From the NCBI GenBank assembly GCA_037441765.1, contig JBBIRM010000152.1:1-7194 (forward strand): 7,194 nucleotides of DNA, read 5' to 3'. Positions within the stretch are counted from its first letter, which is position 1; the number at the start of each line of letters is the position of its first letter. Source of the DNA: JBBIRM01 sp037441765. Lineage in GTDB: Bacteria > Desulfobacterota > BSN033 > UBA1163. Of the stretch, positions 1 through 5,403 are shown piece by piece. The notes under the pieces are model-generated. The model was not told where the DNA came from, did not search any database, and was given only the letters and a program-made list of their open reading frames with translations. Both the position numbers and the translations under genes were made by a program.

Positions 1-995
1 AGGAAGGATATCCCAAACCCGATTTAATTTGGACGACTCACCTTTGCAGTCAGCATTCAAAATGGTATCAGGAAGTTTCAAGGCGTCTTGGTGGCATACC
101 TCTTTATGCGATAGATATGATCGGAGGGGGAAATGCAGAAAAGGATTCTAAAATTGTAAACTATGTGAGCAACCAGATTGAGGAGGGAATTCGCTGGCTT
201 GAGAGGATCACTGGAAGGGAGTTCTCAGATGAACTTTTCATCAAGTCTGCTCGAAACGAAATCAAATGCCTTGTGCTCTGGGGAAACATCTGTGCACTAA
301 ACAGAAATAGCCCTGCCCCGCTCGATGAACGTCGGCTGATTGCCCTATTTCCACCTGCCCTGGTAGACCGAACAACTGATGAGGCTGTGCAGTTGTATGA
401 GGCATTACTTAATGAAGTGAAAAATATGGTAAAAACTGGGCAGACTGTGGCCCCAAATCAACGCTACCGAATTGTCTATTTTGGAATCGCCCATACCTAC
501 GGTCATCCAGAAATGGCAAGAATTCTTAGAGATGCAGGAGCCGAGATTGTCGCCTCTGTCTATACCTTCGGGACGTGTGGCAATTTCAGAGGAATTGTAG
601 ATGGAAGGTGGTCATGGGACCCCATTGACCCTGAATGGGTAGAGGAACTTGATTTGTCTACTCGGAGAAAGGCCATTATTGAACTTTCAAAAATCGTTCT
701 GGGTTGGCCTACATGGCAAGGGGTTCGATCCTACTGGGCATTGGAGCAAATGGCCCGGGCGATGATAACAGAATATCAGGCAGATGGGCTACTGCTCGCT
801 CCCAGCCGTAGCTGTGAAACCGACTTCAGGAATGGGTATGTCGGGCTTCAGCGCATTTTTAAGGGCCAAATTCCGACCATAGAATACGATAGCGACCAAG
901 TGGATGTTAGGAAGATGGATTTACCAGGCGCCAAAAGAAAGACAGAGTTATTTGTAAAGTTGATGGAGGCTCACAAGAGGAGGCATGCACGATAA
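1..995 (+). CDS. Benzoyl-CoA reductase / 2-hydroxyacyl-CoA dehydratase family subunit (HgdB/BcrB-like), 5'-truncated
   Basis: This is the C-terminal part of a catalytic subunit of the HgdB/BcrB/BcrC Fe-S family, which binds a [4Fe-4S] cluster and performs low-potential one-electron chemistry on CoA thioesters in the cytoplasm. The frame is open from base 3, so the ATG at 117 is internal: the 38 codons before it encode the family segment PDLIWTTHLCSQHSKWYQEV followed by GIPLYAID. About 330 residues are visible; judged by family layout roughly 100-150 are missing, giving a subunit of perhaps 430-480 residues, closer to BcrB/BzdO than BcrC. Candidate cluster cysteines are at base 45 (THLCSQ) and base 813 (PSRSCETDF); the first family cysteine would lie upstream. 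The C-terminal GQIPTIEYDSDQVD matches the usual IPxxxxExD ending. The stop at 993-995 abuts the next start. Family assignment is secure; the substrate is not known. Confidence 0.9.
   Translation, partial: EGYPKPDLIWTTHLCSQHSKWYQEVSRRLGGIPLYAIDMIGGGNAEKDSKIVNYVSNQIEEGIRWLERITGREFSDELFIKSARNEIKCLVLWGNICALNRNSPAPLDERRLIALFPPALVDRTTDEAVQLYEALLNEVKNMVKTGQTVAPNQRYRIVYFGIAHTYGHPEMARILRDAGAEIVASVYTFGTCGNFRGIVDGRWSWDPIDPEWVEELDLSTRRKAIIELSKIVLGWPTWQGVRSYWALEQMARAMITEYQADGLLLAPSRSCETDFRNGYVGLQRIFKGQIPTIEYDSDQVDVRKMDLPGAKRKTELFVKLMEAHKRRHAR
977..983 (+). promoter_or_regulatory. Ribosome binding site for the second dehydratase-like subunit
   Basis: GAGGAGG lies inside the last codons of the upstream gene, 12 nt before the ATG at 996, which directly follows the upstream TAA. 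The match to the anti-Shine-Dalgarno is strong but the spacer is a little long. Stop and start abut, so translational coupling or reinitiation probably supports this start. Confidence 0.55.
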
Positions 996-2162
996 ATGAC
1001 AGAAAAAGTGCACAACACAATCATCCAGAAGTTTCGATCCATAACTAAGAATCCTCATGAATATGCTAAAAACCTTAAGGAAGATGGGCAACTCTTAGCA
1101 GGATATATGTGCACTCATGTCCCTGAGGAGATCCTCTATGCTGGGGGCATCATACCTGTTAGGATTATAAGTTCCCATGTCTCCCAGGGAATGACTAGAA
1201 GTTATATGCATGAAACCTATTGCTCTTTTTCACATGACTGCGCCTACCAGGGACTAGCGCACAATTATGATTTCTTAGATTTGATTGCGAGCAGTAGCAG
1301 TTGCATCCATATGGGTGAAGCATTTAATGTTTGGGTGAGGTTTGCAGGATTTCAGGAAAAAAGCTTCCTTATTCCATATCCCCATATAATAGAAACTAAA
1401 TTTGCTGGCCTTTTGATGAAGGAATCCTACGAAGCGTTTAGGCAATTCCTCGAGAAGTTGTTGAAGCGACCTATCCTGGATGAGGAAATTGAGAATTCTA
1501 TTAAGATTTATAACCATACTCGAAGGCTTCTTAAACGCCTCTGGGAGTTCCTCAGATACGAAGACTCACCAATTACAGGACCAGAAGTTTCAACTGTGAC
1601 TCTTGCCTCCCAGTTAATGGATAAACGAGAATTTAATCAAATGTTGGAGCAACTTATTCAGAGTTTAGAAGTCAAGCCTTATAAAGGACCTTCTGGGGTA
1701 AGGCTGATGGTATCAGGAGGGGCCTGTGACGACATGGGGATTTTCGATTTAATTGAAAATCTGGATTATAGGGCCAACCTGATTTTTGTTGATTCTTGTA
1801 CAGCCACTCGTTATTTCTGGTTCGAAGTGCCTGAGGGAAGACCTGATAAGCTTCAGGCGATCGCTGAGGGATACATCAGAAGAATCCCTTGTCCTGCAAA
1901 AGACAATGTCCCTGGTACCGGGGAGAAAAAAAGGTTCAGATTCATTCAACAGTTTATAGAAGAGTTCAAACCAGATGGAATTGTTTTTCTCTATCAGAGG
2001 TTCTGTAGCCCTCAACCCTTGGATGTTGTGGCCCTGAAACCTATCTTAGGTAAATTGGGAATTCCCTCGACTGAGTTTGAACTCGATACCACTTTACCTA
2101 TCACTCAATTCCGCACAAAATTGGAGGCCTTTTTAGAAATGATAAAGGGGGTTTCGCCTTGA
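996..2162 (+). CDS. Benzoyl-CoA reductase / 2-hydroxyacyl-CoA dehydratase family subunit (BcrC/HgdB-like)
   Basis: This 388-residue protein is a second, different member of the HgdB/BcrC family and the likely partner of the preceding subunit in a heterodimeric catalytic core. Visible family features in order are CTHVPEEILYAGGIIPVRI (from C39; the Cys-x-x-x-Pro-Glu-Glu and Ala-Gly-Gly turn), HETYCSF (C76), SSSCIHMGEAFNVW (C103), the second-domain opening GVRLMVSGGACDD (C244), and PDGIVFLYQRFCSPQPLD (C337) followed by LGIPSTEFELDT. C76, C103 and C337 sit where the family carries its [4Fe-4S] ligands. The length is near BcrC/BzdN (about 380), shorter than BcrB/BzdO. No signal peptide or membrane segment is visible, so it should be cytoplasmic. 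The ATG follows the upstream stop with no gap, and its own stop overlaps the next start by 4 bases. Whether it reduces an aromatic ring or dehydrates a hydroxyacyl-CoA cannot be decided here. Confidence 0.9.
   Translation: MTEKVHNTIIQKFRSITKNPHEYAKNLKEDGQLLAGYMCTHVPEEILYAGGIIPVRIISSHVSQGMTRSYMHETYCSFSHDCAYQGLAHNYDFLDLIASSSSCIHMGEAFNVWVRFAGFQEKSFLIPYPHIIETKFAGLLMKESYEAFRQFLEKLLKRPILDEEIENSIKIYNHTRRLLKRLWEFLRYEDSPITGPEVSTVTLASQLMDKREFNQMLEQLIQSLEVKPYKGPSGVRLMVSGGACDDMGIFDLIENLDYRANLIFVDSCTATRYFWFEVPEGRPDKLQAIAEGYIRRIPCPAKDNVPGTGEKKRFRFIQQFIEEFKPDGIVFLYQRFCSPQPLDVVALKPILGKLGIPSTEFELDTTLPITQFRTKLEAFLEMIKGVSP
2144..2151 (+). promoter_or_regulatory. Ribosome binding site supporting a TTG start at 2159
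   Basis: AAAGGGGG lies 7 nt before the TTG at 2159. The competing in-frame ATG at 2177 has only a weak purine stretch (cagagaaatt) before it. The site and the 4-base TTGA overlap with the upstream stop favour TTG initiation. Confidence 0.6.
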
Positions 2163-2950
2163 ATAACAGAGAAATTATGGCCGGGCTTGATGTGGGACAC
2201 GTTAATACAAAATCCATAATCATTAGAAGTGAAGAGATTCTCGGGTTTGCCACTGTACCTTCAGGTTTGAAAGCCGTTTCTTCTGCACAAGAAGCACTCA
2301 AAAAGGCTTTACAGGCCTCTGGGGTCTTAAGTAGTGAACTCAAAATGATTGGTGTTACAGGTTTCTTTAGAAATATGATTCAAAAACAACTTAACATAAA
2401 GATCGCTGTACCCGAGGAGGTAGCAGAGGCAAAAGGGGCTGTATTCCTAAATAGGAATTCGAGAACCCTGATCAGCCTTGGGGGAAATATACAAAAAGCA
2501 CTCCGCTACGACCAGGATGGGAATCTTATCGATATCATTCAAAATGACAAATGTGCTGATGGTCTGGGCATCTTTTATACATCCATGGCCAAGGCCTTTG
2601 GGATTGATGAACATGAATTATCCGAATTAGCACTTAAATCTACTAAGCATTTATCGGTCGCTATTCACTGTCCTGCATCCGCTGAGTCTGAAGCGATTGA
2701 TCTGATTTGTCAGGGGATAGACATTCCCGATGTGGCAGATGCCATCTTGAGATTCATCGTCGAGCGTATTTCAGCCATGTGCACAACGATACCCCTCGAA
2801 CCGGAGATCGTTGTTGCCGGAGGATTGGCCAAATCCAGAGCGTTGATAAAACATCTTTCCTTATTGCTCAAACATGATCTAAACGTATTGAGCACTCCTG
2901 AGTATGTAGGGGCAATTGGTGCTGTGATCAGTTGTGGAAGTGAAAAATGA
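2159..2950 (+). CDS. BadF/BadG/BcrA/BcrD-type ASKHA ATPase activator, divergent phosphate-binding motif
   Basis: This 263-residue protein belongs to the ASKHA ATPase family that activates HgdB-type enzymes: ATP hydrolysis drives transfer of one low-potential electron from a bridging [4Fe-4S] cluster. Visible elements are the first phosphate loop GLDVGHVNTKSIII (residues 9-22), NDKCADGLG (C132), HCPASAESEAIDL (C171) and the adenosine-side VVAGGLAK (218-225). C132 and C171 are 39 residues apart, as in the HgdC activator cluster ligands (Cys127/Cys166, from memory). The second phosphate loop is unusual: SLGGN (106-110) replaces the usual D-I-G-G-Q, and VTGFFR (66-71) replaces ATGYGR. Cluster binding looks intact while nucleotide hydrolysis may be weakened. 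It starts with TTG, overlaps the previous gene by 4 bases and the next by ATGA. The ATG at 2177 (M7, just before AGLDVG) is the alternative start. It most resembles one of the two ATPases of class I benzoyl-CoA reductase; which one is not clear. Confidence 0.88.
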   Translation: MNNREIMAGLDVGHVNTKSIIIRSEEILGFATVPSGLKAVSSAQEALKKALQASGVLSSELKMIGVTGFFRNMIQKQLNIKIAVPEEVAEAKGAVFLNRNSRTLISLGGNIQKALRYDQDGNLIDIIQNDKCADGLGIFYTSMAKAFGIDEHELSELALKSTKHLSVAIHCPASAESEAIDLICQGIDIPDVADAILRFIVERISAMCTTIPLEPEIVVAGGLAKSRALIKHLSLLLKHDLNVLSTPEYVGAIGAVISCGSEK

Positions 2951-3834
2951 GTAAATATTCATTAAAAAACGGTGGGCTCGATTGGAAGAGGGCTGAGAGA
3001 ATGGTTGCCGGAGTAGATATTGGAGCAGTGAGTTCCAAAGCAGTAATACTGGTGGATGGGCAACCCTATGCGTTTTCTCAAGTACTAACTCGGACACCCA
3101 AAGAATCAAGTCTCAAGGTAATGAATGCGGTTTTAGCGGAAACAGGCTTAACGTTAGAAAATATCTCTTACATCGTGGCAACCGGTTGTGGGAGGGGTCA
3201 GGTCCCCTTTGCCCATAGAAAGATCACTGAAATTGCCTGTGCTACTGCAGGGGCTGTCCACCTATGGGGTCCTTCTGTGCGGACGGTGCTTGATGCAGGA
3301 GGTCAAAGTTGCAGGGTTATTCACTGCACCGAAAGAGGAAGAGTAACCGATTTCTTATGGAACGACAAATGTGCCTCAGGAATCGGACGTTCAATGGAAA
3401 CATTTGCCTACCTTTCTAAAAAAGAAATCTCTGAAATTGGAAGCATTTCCTTTCAAACTGAGACCTTTCCTCAGTTGAGTGACTTTTGCACGGTTTATGC
3501 TCAATCAGAAGCCCTCGATTTAATCCGGGACAACGTGCCAATTGAACAAGTCATCGCTGCCTTTCACCAGGCCATGGCAAAGAGAATTAGTACGTTAGTA
3601 GGTAGGTTAGGTCTAAAAAAGGACTTCGTAATCATTGGAGGACTGGCAAAGAATCAAGGAATAGTAAATGGGATAGAAACTTTCTTAAAGGTATCCAGAT
3701 TAACCACTAAAACTGAATGGGATCCTATGTTAATCGTAGCCTTAGGTGCTGCTTTATATGCAGATGATTTCTATAAAGGTGTGAAATCTGGTGTATCAAC
3801 CTCCAACAAGGATGAATCAATTTTTAGTGGATAG
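2947..3834 (+). CDS. BadF/BadG/BcrA/BcrD-type ASKHA ATPase activator, near-canonical motifs
   Basis: This 295-residue protein is the second ATPase subunit of the reductase-like complex and differs clearly from the first. Its motifs are close to family consensus: first phosphate loop GVDIGAVSSKAVIL (22-35), ATGCGRGQVPF (78-88), second phosphate loop LDAGGQSCRV (115-124), NDKCASGIGR (C142), FCTVYAQSEALDL (C181), adenosine motif IIGGLAKNQG (229-238) and the C-terminal ALGAALYA. C142 and C181 are 39 residues apart, matching the bridging-cluster ligands of HgdC-type activators. The second loop reads QSC-R where QDxK is more usual. The ATG lies in an ATGA overlap with the previous gene, with GGAAG at 2936-2940 six bases upstream. 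An in-frame ATG at 3001 (M19), directly before VAGVDIG, would remove an unconserved-looking 18-residue leader and is a possible alternative. It probably pairs with the preceding ATPase, as BcrA pairs with BcrD, in the cytoplasm. Confidence 0.9.
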   Translation: MSKYSLKNGGLDWKRAERMVAGVDIGAVSSKAVILVDGQPYAFSQVLTRTPKESSLKVMNAVLAETGLTLENISYIVATGCGRGQVPFAHRKITEIACATAGAVHLWGPSVRTVLDAGGQSCRVIHCTERGRVTDFLWNDKCASGIGRSMETFAYLSKKEISEIGSISFQTETFPQLSDFCTVYAQSEALDLIRDNVPIEQVIAAFHQAMAKRISTLVGRLGLKKDFVIIGGLAKNQGIVNGIETFLKVSRLTTKTEWDPMLIVALGAALYADDFYKGVKSGVSTSNKDESIFSG

Positions 3835-3850
3835 AATTTAAGGGATTGGG

Positions 3851-5167
3851 ATGGATCGGACAGGTCAATACTGGAATCCTTTCATTGAGACTTTGCCAAG
3901 AGAGAAGCTCATAAAGATTGAATTGAAACTGTTTCGGGTCCTTCTTCAATGGGCCAAAGAAAATTCCCCTTTCTATCGCAGAAAGTTGCATGGGATCGAT
4001 CCCCAAGATATCAGAAGCCTTGAAGACATTGCCAAAGTTCCAATGACCGAAAAGGAAGAACTCCGAATGGCCCAAGAAGGCAAAGAGCCCTTCCCATATG
4101 GAGAACTTTTAGCTGTTCCATTAGAACACTTATCTGAATTTCACCAAACATCAGGGACCACAGGAAAGCCGGTTTATATTCCAGATACCTATGAGAGCTG
4201 GCAATGGCTTGTAGAGGTTTGGTGTTACATCCTTTATGCTGCAGGGTTTAGGAGATCTGATCGTGTCTTTATTCCTTTCGGCTATAATGTTTATATCTCA
4301 TTTTGGCAGGGCCATTACGCCGCTGAAAAGATGGGATGCGAAGTCGTTCCAGGAGGTGCGCTTGATACGAAAGGTCGTCTTCTAAAAATGAAGGAGGTGA
4401 AGGCAACAGCACTAATGAATACTCCAACATATGGCCTACACATGGTAGAGGTAGCAAAGGAGATAGGGTTAGACACAAAAAGAGACTTAAATATTAAGAA
4501 GATCATCTGCGCGGGGGAACCCATGCCAGAGCCCACTCGGCTTCGCTTGGAAGAGGAATGGGGAGCTGATGTGTATAACCACATTGGTGGGACAGAACCA
4601 GGGGGATGGGCAGGGATGTGTTCTGAAAAAAAAGGGATGCATGTGATTGAGCCTTATTTTCTTCTGGAGATGGTCGATCTGGAAACGATGTCGAAACCAG
4701 TTCCATCAGGAGTGAGAGGCGTTGCAGTCATTACCTCACTTTGCCGTAGATGTGTACCACTCATTCGATTCAACCTGAAGGACATTATGATGGTTCTCGA
4801 TGATCCCTGCCCTTGTGGAAGGACTTCTATCAGAGTAGACCAAGTTGAAGGTCGAGTTGATGATCTAAGAAAGATTCGGGGAATCTTTTTCAGCCCCAAC
4901 ATAGTGGAAGAAGTAGTACGAGGTGGATTTCCTGAGGTTGTTGAATTTGAGACCATACTAACCAGAGAAGGGGTTATGCCTGTTCTCACTTTGCGTTTAG
5001 AGCTGGACCCTTCTATTGGTGAAAATCAAGGGAAATGGATTCAAGACCGACTTCAAGAACAACTCAAAATCAAAACAAACCTTACCTTTAAAATAGAAAG
5101 GGTAAAGCCAGGCGGATTACCACGTTACACTTTGAAATCGTCAAGATTTAAAGATCTCACAAAATAG
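3851..5167 (+). CDS. PaaK-family acyl/aryl-CoA ligase (phenylacetate-CoA ligase-like)
   Basis: This 438-residue adenylate-forming enzyme would activate a carboxylic acid with ATP and CoA to the CoA thioester, via an acyl-AMP, in the cytoplasm. The phosphate-binding loop is TSGTTGKP (100-107), HIGGTEPGG (244-252) is the family Y/H-G-x-T/S-E region with E249, and RFNLKD (306-311) carries the ribose-binding Asp. VEGRVDDLRKIRG (332-344) is the hinge region typical of PaaK, and GGLPRYTLK (421-429) places the expected catalytic lysine at K429. C257, H264, C320 and C322 (CPCGR) form a pattern like the zinc site of some PaaK-family proteins. The length fits PaaK (about 430-440). It starts 16 bases after the ATPase stop with AAGGGA at 3840-3845 as a Shine-Dalgarno, so it is probably co-transcribed. 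Family naming as phenylacetate-CoA ligase does not fix the substrate: benzoate-like, arylacetic or other acids are all possible. Its position suggests it feeds the neighbouring CoA-dependent reductase. Confidence 0.88.
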   Translation: MDRTGQYWNPFIETLPREKLIKIELKLFRVLLQWAKENSPFYRRKLHGIDPQDIRSLEDIAKVPMTEKEELRMAQEGKEPFPYGELLAVPLEHLSEFHQTSGTTGKPVYIPDTYESWQWLVEVWCYILYAAGFRRSDRVFIPFGYNVYISFWQGHYAAEKMGCEVVPGGALDTKGRLLKMKEVKATALMNTPTYGLHMVEVAKEIGLDTKRDLNIKKIICAGEPMPEPTRLRLEEEWGADVYNHIGGTEPGGWAGMCSEKKGMHVIEPYFLLEMVDLETMSKPVPSGVRGVAVITSLCRRCVPLIRFNLKDIMMVLDDPCPCGRTSIRVDQVEGRVDDLRKIRGIFFSPNIVEEVVRGGFPEVVEFETILTREGVMPVLTLRLELDPSIGENQGKWIQDRLQEQLKIKTNLTFKIERVKPGGLPRYTLKSSRFKDLTK

Positions 5168-5170
5168 GAG
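5166..5170 (+). promoter_or_regulatory. Ribosome binding site that favours a TTG start at 5179
   Basis: AGGAG overlaps the ligase stop and lies 8 nt before the TTG at 5179, normal spacing. For the in-frame GTG at 5170 the same AGGAG would overlap the start codon itself, which is not workable. The Shine-Dalgarno position therefore selects the TTG. Confidence 0.5.
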
Positions 5171-5178
5171 TGAATACT

Positions 5179-5355
5179 TTGGAATATGATCTTAAAGCCA
5201 TACATCTTGAAATCAAGGCAATTGAAGAAAGAGTGATCAGATTGAAAGAGATGGGTTCCGGAGTAGAAACGATCGAGAGGAATGCGAATGCCATCCTTTC
5301 TTTCATCTACATTCTTAAAAAGAACATTTCAGATATCATTGAAATAGCAGATTAA
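5179..5355 (+). CDS. Small helical protein of unknown function
   Basis: This gene of about 58 residues (61 if the GTG at 5170 is used) is not recognised as a named family. The protein is charged and leucine/isoleucine-rich with no cysteine, no signal peptide and no membrane segment. Two predicted amphipathic helices (roughly DLKAIHLEIKAIEERVIRLK and ETIERNANAILSFIYILKKN) are split by a short Met-Gly-Ser-Gly turn. Hydrophobic residues at i, i+3/i+4 spacing suggest a helical hairpin or short coiled coil, likely self-associating or protein-binding. It begins right after the ligase stop and ends 48 bases before the amidohydrolase start, so it sits inside the operon. It looks like a real gene because it fills the gap on the coding strand, has a well-placed AGGAG and has a coherent helical composition. 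A role as a small accessory subunit of one of the neighbouring enzymes is only a guess. Confidence 0.65.
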   Translation: MEYDLKAIHLEIKAIEERVIRLKEMGSGVETIERNANAILSFIYILKKNISDIIEIAD

Positions 5356-5388
5356 AAGATTAATGATTTTTTATTCAGCCAAACGAGT

Positions 5389-5397
5389 GGGGGTGAT
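5389..5397 (+). promoter_or_regulatory. Extended ribosome binding site for the GTG start at 5404
   Basis: GGGGGTGAT pairs along nine positions with the 3' end of 16S rRNA (the consensus complement is GGAGGTGAT; the single difference allows a G-U pair). The spacer to the GTG is 6 nt. It is the strongest ribosome binding site in the window and fixes the start of the amidohydrolase. Confidence 0.65.
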
Positions 5398-5403
5398 AAA
5401 AGG

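Noticed and set aside
117..995. ATG at 117 as the true start of the first gene
   Set aside because: The same frame is open to base 3 and encodes the conserved family segment with PDLIWTTHLC and KWYQEV, so the gene extends beyond the left edge of the window.
60..1725. Short repeat ATGGTATCAGGA present near 61 and again near 1708
   Set aside because: It is about 12 bases, sits in coding DNA in different protein contexts and has no further copies noticed; chance is the simplest explanation.
4654..4989. Minus-strand open frame of 111 codons inside the CoA ligase
   Set aside because: It is antisense to the conserved PaaK motifs, has a Ser/Thr/Arg-rich low-information composition and no recognisable domain.
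5356..5403. Possible terminator in the gap before the amidohydrolase (run of six T after gattaatga)
   Set aside because: No GC-bearing stem precedes the T-run; the only pairing is a few A-T bases. The amidohydrolase is more likely co-transcribed.
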